DNA of 64,000 nucleotides from Streptomyces kaniharaensis (lineage in GTDB: Bacteria > Actinomycetota > Actinomycetes > Streptomycetales > Streptomycetaceae): positions 62,001 through 126,000 of the forward strand of contig NZ_WBOF01000001.1 in NCBI RefSeq assembly GCF_009569385.1. Direction: 5' to 3'. The notes under the pieces are model-generated. The model worked only from the letters and a program-made list of their open reading frames with translations. It did not search any database and was not told the origin of the DNA. Position numbers and translations under genes: made by a program. The number at the start of each line of letters is the position of its first letter. The stretch's first letter is position 1. This document shows positions 27,615-35,826 of this stretch, piece after piece.

Positions 27615-28982
27615 TCACGCCCGCGAGCGGGCGCCGTGCACCGTCATCGGCAGGCCGCCGCGCACCCGCAGCGACAGCATCGGCTCGGGCACCACGCGGT
27701 GGCCGGGCGGCTTCGCCAGCCGCAGCTCGCGGACGACCATGGCGATCGTGAACGTCGCCTCCAGCAGCCCCAGGTGGTTGCCCACGCAGAACCGCGGGCC
27801 CGCACCGAAGGGCAGGTAGGCGTAGCGCGGCCGGTCCGACGTCCGGTCCGGGTCGAAGCGGTCCGGGTCGAACTGCTCCGGGGCGTCCCAGAACGCCGGG
27901 TGGCGGTGCAGGGTGTAGGGGCAGATCAGCACGTCCGCTCCGGCGGGTACGTGGTAGCCGCCGACCTCGTCCGCCGCCTGGGCCTGCCGGGGCAGGATCC
28001 ACACCGGCGGGTAGAGGCGCATCACCTCCTCCACCACCATCGTGGTGTACCGCAGCCGGTGCAGGTCCTCGTACTCCGGCTGGCGGTCACCGAGCACCTC
28101 GACGGCCTCCGCGTGAAGGCGGTCGAACACCTCGGGGTGACGGTCCACCAGGTAGAACGTCCAGCCGAGGGTGCTGGCCGTGGTCTCGTGCCCGGCGAGC
28201 AGGAGGGTGACCAGTTCGTCGCGCAGCCGCTGCCGGCCGACGCGGGGGTCGGGCTCCTCGCGGGTGGAGGCGATCAGGAGGGTGAGCGCGTCGTCGCCGG
28301 CCCCGCCGGTGCGGGCGGTGCGCTCGGCGACCAGCGCGTCGACCACCCGTTGGAGTTCCTCGCGGGCCTGCCGGAACCGCCGTTGGGTGGGCAGCGGCAG
28401 CCACCCGGGCACCGCGCCCAGGGTCACCATGTCGAACATGGCCTGGTCCTGGACCGCCTCGAACTCGTGCCCGATGGTCTCGTACGCCCCGAGGTCCGCG
28501 TCGAGCAGGGTGCGGCCGAGCACGCCGAGCGTCAGCCCGGTCAGCTCCCTGACCAGGTCGACCGGCGGGCCGCCCTCGCAGGCCCGGAGGCGGGCGACCA
28601 GTTTGGCCGCCTCCTCCGCGACGGCACCGGCCAGGCGGCTGATCCGCTTGTGCTGGAAGACCGGCTGGATCATCCGCCGCTGCTTGCGCCAGAGTTCGCC
28701 CTCGCTGGTGAGCAGGCCGTCCCCGAGGGCGCGGCGGGCCTGGATCAGCCCGATGCCCTTGTGGTAGTTGGCGGCGTTGTCGGCCAGGACGTGCTTGGCG
28801 TGGTCGGGGTGGTTGAAGAAGTGGAGCGTCTTGGGTCCGACGGAGATCCGGACGGCGTCGCCGTACTCGGTGGCGGCCGCCCGCATCAGGGCGAGCCGGT
28901 CCCCGGCGAGTCGGCGCAGCAGGGTGGGGGCGGCCCGGCGCGGCGGGCCGGGCGGCACCCGGCGGGAGGCGGGGGCGGTCAT
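27615..28982 (-). CDS. cytochrome P450, enediyne E7-like
   Basis: 455 aa. I-helix LLLAGHETTAS (the acid-alcohol pair is E-T), K-helix EEVMRLYPP, PERF-like FDPDRFDPD and heme loop FGAGPRFCVGNHLGL with the Cys ligand. Class suits monooxygenation of a lipid-like or polyene chain; E7 P450s are conserved in enediyne clusters. Its ATGA overlaps the stop of the UnbU-type gene upstream, so it ends the E3-E4-E5-E7 operon. Redox partners are not encoded nearby. Confidence 0.9.
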   Translation of the reverse strand: MTAPASRRVPPGPPRRAAPTLLRRLAGDRLALMRAAATEYGDAVRISVGPKTLHFFNHPDHAKHVLADNAANYHKGIGLIQARRALGDGLLTSEGELWRKQRRMIQPVFQHKRISRLAGAVAEEAAKLVARLRACEGGPPVDLVRELTGLTLGVLGRTLLDADLGAYETIGHEFEAVQDQAMFDMVTLGAVPGWLPLPTQRRFRQAREELQRVVDALVAERTARTGGAGDDALTLLIASTREEPDPRVGRQRLRDELVTLLLAGHETTASTLGWTFYLVDRHPEVFDRLHAEAVEVLGDRQPEYEDLHRLRYTTMVVEEVMRLYPPVWILPRQAQAADEVGGYHVPAGADVLICPYTLHRHPAFWDAPEQFDPDRFDPDRTSDRPRYAYLPFGAGPRFCVGNHLGLLEATFTIAMVVRELRLAKPPGHRVVPEPMLSLRVRGGLPMTVHGARSRA

Positions 28983-30010
28983 ACCGCCGCGACCTTGCCG
29001 CTCGCCTCGGCCGCCGGGGCGCTCGCTGCGGCCGCCCGCAGCACGGTGGCCTGCCGCTCGTCGTGCCCGCGGTCCCGGAAGTGCACGTACCAGAGGTAGA
29101 GACCCCGGATCAGGCACGTGAGGGCGGTGGCGAAGAAGATGCCGTACGCGATGTGCGCGATCATGAAGAGGGCGTACAGCAGCGCGACCCCGGCGCCGAA
29201 GGCGACCTGGTTGGCGGGCTTCGAGGGCGTCGTACCGGGGTCCGTGATCATGTAGTTGGTGAAGAGCACGAACGCCACGCCGGTCATCATGCCGAGCGCA
29301 GCGGGGATCGACGTGCCGAAGACCAGCCCGCGCAGCACGGCCTGGAGGGCGAACGTGCCGAGCCACCCGGCGATCAGCCACATCCGGCCGGTGAGCTTCG
29401 CGTTGAGGATGGTGCCCGACATCAGGATGCCCAGCACGATCAGCCAGCCGAACGGGGTGTTGACGTGCTCGGTGAAGTGGTACGGCGGCGCGATGCTGGC
29501 CCACGGGAAGAGCACCAGGATCGCGGCGATGCCGAAGTTCGACGGGTTCATGTAGTGCCGCAGCCTGCCGCGCACCGGCACCCGCAGCACCCACTTGGCG
29601 CTCACCGCGAAGACCACGCCGAACATCATCACGGGGAGCCGGTCGTTGACGTAGGTCAGCATGTTGAGGGCCAGGCCGGTGATGTGCGACGGGTAGAGGA
29701 ACTCCAGCATCCCGGGCAGGCCGTTGCCGAGGAAGCGCGGGCGGCGGCCCTCCACCTTGGCGCCGACCAGTTCCAGCGCGGTCTCGGTGGTGTAGGCGGT
29801 GGCGAGGGCGATCAGCGGCCAGGTCCACGGCTGTTCGAAGCCGAGCACCGTGTAGCCGAGGATGTTGAAGACGGTGATCGAGATCGCGAAGCGGCGCAGC
29901 GCGATGACGACCTTCGGCTCGTGCCGGGAGGCGGTGGCCGGCCTGGCGGCCGCTTCGGGCGGCGCTGGTTGGTGGGCCGTCTGCTTCGTGGTCGGGGCCT
30001 TGTCTGCCAT
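28979..30010 (-). CDS. unbU: enediyne biosynthesis membrane protein UnbU (E5)
   Basis: 343 aa. After a disordered N-terminus (MADKAPTTKQTAHQPAPP) come about eight to ten membrane segments (e.g. FNILGYTVLGF, MMFGVVFAVSAKWVL, WLIVLGILMSGTILNA, GVALLYALFMIAHIAYGIFF). NPSNFGIAAILVLFP and MITDPGTTPSKP match the NqrB/RnfD-like UnbU family. Known as E5 of the enediyne warhead cassette, needed for core formation, mechanism unknown. Five bases separate it from the UnbV gene. Confidence 0.9.
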   Translation of the reverse strand: MADKAPTTKQTAHQPAPPEAAARPATASRHEPKVVIALRRFAISITVFNILGYTVLGFEQPWTWPLIALATAYTTETALELVGAKVEGRRPRFLGNGLPGMLEFLYPSHITGLALNMLTYVNDRLPVMMFGVVFAVSAKWVLRVPVRGRLRHYMNPSNFGIAAILVLFPWASIAPPYHFTEHVNTPFGWLIVLGILMSGTILNAKLTGRMWLIAGWLGTFALQAVLRGLVFGTSIPAALGMMTGVAFVLFTNYMITDPGTTPSKPANQVAFGAGVALLYALFMIAHIAYGIFFATALTCLIRGLYLWYVHFRDRGHDERQATVLRAAAASAPAAEASGKVAAV

Positions 30011-30015
30011 GTCCG

Positions 30016-31983
30016 TCACTTCTCCTTGGCCTGGCTGCCGAGTTGGAGCGAGTGCCACCCGGGGCTGAGCGTCACGGTCTGCGTGTGCACCTGGCCGGTG
30101 CGGTCCCGCCACTGCAGCTTCACCGGCAGCGGGCCGGAGACTCCCTGGCCGAGTCCGATGTGCACGTAGTGGCTGCGCTTGCCGGAGTGGCCGCTGCCGC
30201 CGTCCACCCGGTCGATGAGCTTGCGCCCGTCGGGTGTGGTGACCTCGATCTGGGCGCCGATCACGGGGGATCCGGGGGCGGGCAGCGGGCCGGCCGCGTC
30301 CGGGGTGTCGTAGGTGAGCCGCAGGCCGAGGTAGGCGCCGGGGTCGGGGCTGTCGTTGCGGTAGAAGACCGGGGCGTCCCACTGGCGGGCCACCGCGAAG
30401 TCGAGCCGTCCGTTGCCGTACGCGTCGCCGGTGGCGATGCCGCGGGTCGGCACCGGGACGGCGAGGCCGAGCCGGCCGGCCAGGTTGCTGTAGTGGCCGT
30501 CCGTGCCCTTGACGAAGAAGCGCAGCGTCTGGTCGCCGGCGAGATCGTCGCCCGCCTTGACGTTGGGCCACCACCACGGGTTGTCGAGCAGGGCGTCGTT
30601 GGCGGTGGCGAGTTCCTGGAGCTGGGGCCAGCGGTTGGTCCCGCCCTTGACGAAGCCGGTCGCCTGGACGATCGCCAGCTGTCCGCTGTTGTCGAAGTCG
30701 CCCATCTTCACGTCCCAGCCCCAGCCGGACCAGGCGGTGCCGGCCGCGGCGCTGCGGTCCTCGAACGGGGCGGTGCCGTCGTCCATTTGGGCGCGCAGGT
30801 CGGCCTTGTCCCGCGCGGTGTTCATGAACTGGAAGTTGCTCTCCTCGATGCCGAAGGAGGCGGTGATGTTGCTGACGAACAGGTCGTAGAGGCCCTTGCG
30901 GTCGAGGTCGCCGAAGTCGACGCCCATGCCCTTGAAGGAGTCGTTGCCGAGGATCTTGGACTTGGGCGTGGTGGCGTCGCGCGGGCCGGTGACGGTGACG
31001 AACTTCGGGTGGCCGGGGCTGGAGACGTTGTGGAGCATCCGGTCGTTGCCGAAGTCGTTGGCGACGTAGAGCTCGGGCAGCTGGTCGCCGTCCAGGTCGA
31101 TCGCGCTGGAGGCGAGCGACCAGCCGTGCTTCGCCTCGTCGGGGAAGGCGTCGTCGGAGCACTCGAAGCCGGCGGACAGCTTGTCGCCGACGTTGCCGCC
31201 GGTCCGGCGCAGGATGTACTTGCCGCCGCTGTTCTGCGCGTGGGACATCGAGTGGTTCATCACCACGCCGCCGCTGACCTGGTCGTTGAGGACCGGGCCG
31301 TTGGGGAAGTAGTTGCCGATGAAGATGTCCTGGTGGCCGTCGCCGTCGAAGTCGGCGACGGTGGCGGTGTTGGTGTTCCACTGCGCGCCGGTGTACTTGC
31401 CGTCGGTCTCGTTGGGTCCGGGGACCAGCTCGACCGGCTGGAAGGCGTGTGCGTCGAGCGTGGTGGCGTCGGGCCTGCCGAGGAAGAGGACCGGCGTGCG
31501 GCCCCAGTAGTAGACCAGCAGGTCGGTGCGGCCGTCCTCGTTGAAGTCGCCCGCCACGCAGCCCATCGGGGCGATGTACTCGTTCATCGGCAGGGGTGCC
31601 GCGTCGAGCGCGAACGGCGCGTAGCGGGTGCCGTCCGAGCCGGGGACCGGGGTGACCACGACCTGGTCGGTCCGGGTGTCGACGAGGCAGAGGTCCCCGG
31701 ACTTGCCGGTGCCGCGCAGGTCCGTCATGGTGATGGCCGCGCCGACCGAGGAGATCCACGCGCGGATGTGCTCGTAGTCCTGGTTGACGGTGCGGATGGT
31801 CTGGTGCTTGCTCGCGGGCGGCAGTTCGATGGGCAGCGCCGTGAAGTGGAAGCGGCTCGCCATCCGGTCCTGCTCGGCGGCGGACGTGGTCGGCGGGAGG
31901 ACCAGGAAGTAGCCGGTCACGATGGCGAGCACGGCGATGATGCCGGGCAGTTGCAGGCGGATCCGGCCAAGGACGGTGGGCAT
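30016..31983 (-). CDS. unbV: enediyne biosynthesis protein UnbV (E4), FG-GAP repeat / CRTAC1-type
   Basis: 655 aa. An N-terminal membrane anchor (LPGIIAVLAIVTGYFLVLPP) precedes several FG-GAP/VCBS calcium-binding-type blades with DFNEDGRTDLLVYY, DFDGDGHQDIFIGNY, DLDGDQLPELYVAND and GDFDNSG. The C-terminus is the ASPIC/UnbV domain (IGAQIEVTTPDGRKL, then TQTVTLSPGWHSLQLGS). Extracytoplasmic beta-propeller held to the membrane. E4 of the warhead cassette; essential in characterised clusters, biochemical role not established. Three bases from the DUF1702 gene upstream. Confidence 0.92.
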   Translation of the reverse strand: MPTVLGRIRLQLPGIIAVLAIVTGYFLVLPPTTSAAEQDRMASRFHFTALPIELPPASKHQTIRTVNQDYEHIRAWISSVGAAITMTDLRGTGKSGDLCLVDTRTDQVVVTPVPGSDGTRYAPFALDAAPLPMNEYIAPMGCVAGDFNEDGRTDLLVYYWGRTPVLFLGRPDATTLDAHAFQPVELVPGPNETDGKYTGAQWNTNTATVADFDGDGHQDIFIGNYFPNGPVLNDQVSGGVVMNHSMSHAQNSGGKYILRRTGGNVGDKLSAGFECSDDAFPDEAKHGWSLASSAIDLDGDQLPELYVANDFGNDRMLHNVSSPGHPKFVTVTGPRDATTPKSKILGNDSFKGMGVDFGDLDRKGLYDLFVSNITASFGIEESNFQFMNTARDKADLRAQMDDGTAPFEDRSAAAGTAWSGWGWDVKMGDFDNSGQLAIVQATGFVKGGTNRWPQLQELATANDALLDNPWWWPNVKAGDDLAGDQTLRFFVKGTDGHYSNLAGRLGLAVPVPTRGIATGDAYGNGRLDFAVARQWDAPVFYRNDSPDPGAYLGLRLTYDTPDAAGPLPAPGSPVIGAQIEVTTPDGRKLIDRVDGGSGHSGKRSHYVHIGLGQGVSGPLPVKLQWRDRTGQVHTQTVTLSPGWHSLQLGSQAKEK

Positions 31984-31986
31984 CGG

Positions 31987-32958
31987 TCAGCTCCTCGCGG
32001 CGGTGAACGTGTCGGCGATGGCCTGGCGCCAGGTCTCGTAGGACGGCACCGGGCCGGTCGACCGCCCGGTGGGGCGCAGGTCCTGGGTGACCTTGGCGGC
32101 CGCGGCGGCGTCCGTCCCGCAGAGGACCTGCGCGGCGAGCTCGGTGTGCGGGCCGAGCAGCCCGGCCCGGATGCGGGCCTCGCAGGCGAAGGCGGCCCCC
32201 TGGGCGACGATGGCGCGGTGGATGCCCGCCCGGTCCTGGAAGGCCCTCAGCTCCGCCTCGTCCACGCCGCCCGCGTAGGCCGCGGCCAGGCCCGCCCCGC
32301 CGTACAGGTCGGAGTGCCGCCGCTCGGGGAACTTCTCGATCAGCGTGGCGACGACGTCGGGGTCGGTGCCGCCGACGAACCACAGCGCGCGGCCGACGCC
32401 CTGGTCGATCGCGCGGCTCACGTACCCGGGCGAGTCGTCGGCCGGCCAGGGGAACGACCGCTCCCGGTGCCGCCCGTGCACGTACTGCTCGGTGCGGAAG
32501 TACGCCTGGTGGAACCCGTAGCCGTCCAGCACCAGCCAGCGCAGCAGCGGGTCCAGTCCGGTGATGTCGGGCCAGCGGAACCGGGGCAGTCGCGCCATCG
32601 CCCAGCCGATTCCCACGTAGACCATGTAGTTGTGGCGGGCCCCCCGCCCGGCGAGGAATTCCCCCACCCTTCCACGACCCGGCAGCGGCAGTCCGTCCAG
32701 CATGGCGAAACCCATGCCGGCCCCCTCGTAGGCGAAACCGCGGAACCGGGCGGGGACGGTTTCCAGCCGGGTCTCCGCCTCGGCGGGCGTACCGGCCTCC
32801 ATCGCGTACGCATAGCCTTCGAGAAAGCGGCTCCCGACGGTCTCCAGGAGCTCCCGGGCGTCCGGTGTCTTCACGTGGAAACCACGTCGGGCCAGCTGGG
32901 TCTCGGCGACGTTCGGGGTCAGGATGCGCCGACGCAACATCCGCAACGGGCTTGGCAC
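31987..32958 (-). CDS. unbL: enediyne biosynthesis protein UnbL (E3), DUF1702
   Basis: 323 aa, GTG 32958 with AAAGGAGAG upstream. DUF1702 features: FEGAGMGFAMLD-like YEGAGMGFAMLDG, YVGIGWAMARLPR, LDGYGFHQAYF, RAIDQGVGRALWFV, GAGLAAAYAGG. Soluble, no signal peptide. E3 of the cassette, conserved with E4 and E5; function unknown. A paralogue lies 118 bases upstream. This copy is immediately coupled to unbV. Confidence 0.92.
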   Translation of the reverse strand: MPSPLRMLRRRILTPNVAETQLARRGFHVKTPDARELLETVGSRFLEGYAYAMEAGTPAEAETRLETVPARFRGFAYEGAGMGFAMLDGLPLPGRGRVGEFLAGRGARHNYMVYVGIGWAMARLPRFRWPDITGLDPLLRWLVLDGYGFHQAYFRTEQYVHGRHRERSFPWPADDSPGYVSRAIDQGVGRALWFVGGTDPDVVATLIEKFPERRHSDLYGGAGLAAAYAGGVDEAELRAFQDRAGIHRAIVAQGAAFACEARIRAGLLGPHTELAAQVLCGTDAAAAAKVTQDLRPTGRSTGPVPSYETWRQAIADTFTAARS

Positions 32959-33076
32959 TCTGCTCTCCTTTCATGACACGGAGATTGACGAGCCTTTACC
33001 CCAATAATTCCCGTTCTGGCGGATGGAAGCTTCTTCGCGAATGCTCTGCTTCGTGGAATTCAGGACGCCCGGAAGG

Positions 33077-34081
33077 CTATTCCGTGACCGTCGCCGCCCG
33101 ACCGTCCTGGGCGAGCCGCACACGCACATTCCGGCGCCACAACTCGTACGCCGGAAGGCCGGTGGGCGCCGTCGCCGGATCGGAGTGGACGGCGCACTCG
33201 TCGCCGAGCGCCGCCGCGTCCGCGGCCGACAGGCCGGTCAGCGCCGCCGAGGCGACCTCACCGTGCCCGGGAACGAAGCCCGCGTACACCCGCGCCTTGG
33301 ACGCGAACACCGACCCCTGCGCCAGCTCCGCCCGGTGCTCCCCCGCCTCGTCGCACAGCTCCGCGAGCGCCTCGGCGCCGCACCCGCCCGCGAACGTCGC
33401 GGCCAGGCCCACCCCGCTCCACAGGTCGGCCTGCCGGTGCTCGGCGAACTTCCTCACCGCGGCCGCGACTTGACGGTGCTGCGCGCCGTGGATGAACCAC
33501 AGCGCCCGCCCGATCCCCTGGTCCACCGCGCGGGGGAAGTACTCCGGCGCCCCCTGCCACGGGTACGGGCGGGGCACCTGTTGCTCGTCCACCCAGCGCC
33601 GGGTGTGGAAGTACGCGAGGTCGAAGCCGTACCCGTCGACCGCCAGCCAGCTCATCGTCGGGTGGTACGCAGTACCCGTCAGATCCGGCAGCACCTTGGG
33701 CCACAGGCGCCGGGGCAGCCGCGCCATTGCGAAGCCGATCCCGATGTAGGCGAGGAAGATGTGCGGCTGCCCGGCCCCCGTCAGCAGGTCCCGGGTGCGC
33801 CGGCCGCGCCCCATCGCGTCCAGCACGGTGAAGGCCATCGTCGCCCCCTCGAACGCGAACCCGCGCTGCTCCGGGTCGACCAGGCCCAGCCGCCCCTCGA
33901 TCTCCCGCGGATCGCCGGCCTCGATCCCCCACTCGAACCCGCACACCACCGCCTGCGGCACCGCCTCCAGCCGCCGCGTCACCGGCGACGGGGCCACCGG
34001 GAACCCGCGCCGGGCGAACGTCACCTCCGCCGGCGAGGGCGCCAGCACCAGCCGACGAAGCGAACCGAGGACCGTCGGCAT
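33077..34081 (-). CDS. second DUF1702 protein (UnbL-like paralogue)
   Basis: 334 aa from ATG 34081, ideal GGAGGGGAAAC upstream. Shares the blocks FEGATMAFTVLDA, YIGIGFAMARLPR, VDGYGFDLAYFHTRRW, RAVDQGIGRALWFI and GVGLAATFAGG with the neighbouring UnbL, at roughly half identity. First gene of the E3-E4-E5-E7 operon. Two DUF1702 proteins also occur in some described enediyne clusters (possibly the E2/E3 pair), but which role each has is not known to me. Confidence 0.88.
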   Translation of the reverse strand: MPTVLGSLRRLVLAPSPAEVTFARRGFPVAPSPVTRRLEAVPQAVVCGFEWGIEAGDPREIEGRLGLVDPEQRGFAFEGATMAFTVLDAMGRGRRTRDLLTGAGQPHIFLAYIGIGFAMARLPRRLWPKVLPDLTGTAYHPTMSWLAVDGYGFDLAYFHTRRWVDEQQVPRPYPWQGAPEYFPRAVDQGIGRALWFIHGAQHRQVAAAVRKFAEHRQADLWSGVGLAATFAGGCGAEALAELCDEAGEHRAELAQGSVFASKARVYAGFVPGHGEVASAALTGLSAADAAALGDECAVHSDPATAPTGLPAYELWRRNVRVRLAQDGRAATVTE

Positions 34082-34216
34082 GTTTCCCCTCCGCCCCGCC
34101 GCCGTCCCACACGGCGGCACGGTCCCATGCTGGTCGGCCCGCCCCGTCCCGGGCATCTTCGGGGTTGCGGCCTACCGAGCAGCGCACCCCCACGGGGGCG
34201 TCGGGCGCAAGGGAGT

Positions 34217-34244
34217 GGGCGGGCACCAAAGCCGGTGCCCGCCC
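34217..34244 (-). terminator. 11-bp stem-loop after the encapsulin operon
   Basis: gggcgggcacc/ggtgcccgccc, arms 34217-34227 and 34234-34244, six-base loop. It follows the cysteine desulfurase stop at 34279. Between them (34249-34276) are four 7-bp copies of gtccgtc. Confidence 0.7.
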
Positions 34245-34278
34245 TCCCGTCCGTCGTCCGTCGTCCGTCGTCCGTCGG

Positions 34279-35826
34279 TTACGAAGCGGCGGTGGCCGCC
34301 TGGATGCCCTGGAGGGCGGCCACCAGGTCGTCGACGTCCTGGACGGTGTTGTACAGGGCCAGCGAGGCCCGGACGGCGCTCTGCAGCCCGAAGGCGGCGA
34401 GTGCCGGCTGCGCGCAGTGGTGGCCGGCGCGCACCGCGATGCCCTGCTGGTCGAGCGCGCCGGCGAGGTCGATCGGGTCGGTCCCGGCGAGCAGGAAGGT
34501 CAGCACCCCGATCTTCCCCGGCGCGTTGCCGATCAGCTGCAGCCCCGGCACGGTGGCCAGCGCGGCCATGGCGTACGCGGTGAGCTGCTCCTCGTGCGCG
34601 GTGGCGGCCTGCCGGTCCAGCCCGGACAGGTACCGCAGGGCCGCGCGCAGGCCGGCGACTCCGGCGATGTGGCCGGTGCCCGCCTCCAGCCGGTGCGGGA
34701 CGGGGGCGTAGGTCGTCTCGTCGAAGCTCACCGAGTCGATCATGTTGCCGCCGCCCTGGTACGGAGGCATGGCCTCCAGCAGGTCCCGCTTGCCGTAGAG
34801 CACGCCGATTCCGGTCGGGGCGAAGATCTTGTGCCCCGAGAAGGTGTAGAAGTCGGCGTCCAGCGCGGTGACGTCCACCGGGAAGTGGCTCACCGCCTGC
34901 GCGCCGTCGACCAGCACCTTGGCGCCGTACCGGTGGGCGAGCGCGGTCATCTCGGCCACCGGGGGGACCGTCCCCAGCACGTTCGACGCGTGGGTGAGCG
35001 CCACCAGCTTGGTCCGGAAGCCGAGCAGGTCCCGGTACGCGTCCTGGTCCAGCTGCCCGTCGGGGAGCAGCGGGATCGGGACGACCCGGGCCCGGCGCTC
35101 CTTGGCGATCAGCTGCCAGGGCACCAGGTTGGAGTGGTGCTCGGCCGCCGAGACCAGGATCTCGTCGCCGAGCCCGAGGTTGGCCCGGCCCCAGCTCTGC
35201 GCCACCAGGTTGACCGCCTCGGTGGTGCCCCGGACGAAGACGATCTCGTCCGGGTCCGGGGTGCCGAGCAGCTTGGCGGCCTCGGCGCGGCCCTCCTCGT
35301 AGATCTGGGTGGCCTGCTTGGCGAGGGTGTGCGCACCGCGGTGGACATTGGAGGTGCCGGTCGCGTAGTGCTCGGCGATCGCCTCGACCACCTGGCGGGG
35401 CTTGAGGGTGGTGGCCCCGTTGTCCAGCCAGACCAGCGGGCGGCCGTTCACCTCCCGGTGCAGCTGCGGGAATTCGCGGCGGATGGCCTCGACGTCGAAC
35501 CCGCTGGTGGGTGCGGCGGGTGGTACCAGAGGAGTCGTCGGGGTGGGCGGGGTGTCCTGGGTCGGCATCCAGTACAGGGGGCCGCCCGCGGCGTGGGCGA
35601 GCGCCTCGGGGAGCGGGACCGGGGGCGCCGCAACGGCCGCGCCGGGCAGGGCGGTTGCCGTGGACGGGGTGGCTGCCGTGGGCAGGGCCGTTGCCGTCGA
35701 CGGGGTGGCTGCCGCCGGCGAGGCGGCCTGGCCCGGGTAGGCGTTCGTCAAGTCTGCTCCGCCTGAGGGACGTTGGGCCATTCCGTGGATCCCGGAGCCG
35801 CGCCCGAATCCGTCAGGAGTAGTCAT
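34279..35826 (-). CDS. SufS-type cysteine desulfurase, encapsulin cargo
   Basis: 515 aa. Residues about 1-108 are a disordered Ala/Pro/Thr-rich extension with short conserved-looking islands (GGADLTNAYPGQ, GGPLYWMPTQ), the kind of N-terminal domain that targets cargo into Family 2 encapsulins. The rest is a fold-type I PLP enzyme: GTTEAVNLVAQSW, AEHHSN, VDGAQAVSH, PLP lysine near 332 in TFSGHKIFAPTGIG, and the catalytic Cys near 470 in IAVRAGHHCAQP on the short group II loop. It takes sulfur from cysteine as a persulfide. Its start lies 14 bases inside the shell gene, implying coupled translation; MAQRPS at 35781 is an alternative start. Confidence 0.92.
   Translation of the reverse strand: MTTPDGFGRGSGIHGMAQRPSGGADLTNAYPGQAASPAAATPSTATALPTAATPSTATALPGAAVAAPPVPLPEALAHAAGGPLYWMPTQDTPPTPTTPLVPPAAPTSGFDVEAIRREFPQLHREVNGRPLVWLDNGATTLKPRQVVEAIAEHYATGTSNVHRGAHTLAKQATQIYEEGRAEAAKLLGTPDPDEIVFVRGTTEAVNLVAQSWGRANLGLGDEILVSAAEHHSNLVPWQLIAKERRARVVPIPLLPDGQLDQDAYRDLLGFRTKLVALTHASNVLGTVPPVAEMTALAHRYGAKVLVDGAQAVSHFPVDVTALDADFYTFSGHKIFAPTGIGVLYGKRDLLEAMPPYQGGGNMIDSVSFDETTYAPVPHRLEAGTGHIAGVAGLRAALRYLSGLDRQAATAHEEQLTAYAMAALATVPGLQLIGNAPGKIGVLTFLLAGTDPIDLAGALDQQGIAVRAGHHCAQPALAAFGLQSAVRASLALYNTVQDVDDLVAALQGIQAATAAS
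35644..35715. repeat. two tandem 36-bp repeats in the cargo extension
   Basis: Units 35644-35679 and 35680-35715 differ at three positions and each encode twelve residues (TPSTATALP core). They lie in the disordered targeting extension of the cysteine desulfurase and keep its frame. Confidence 0.75.
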
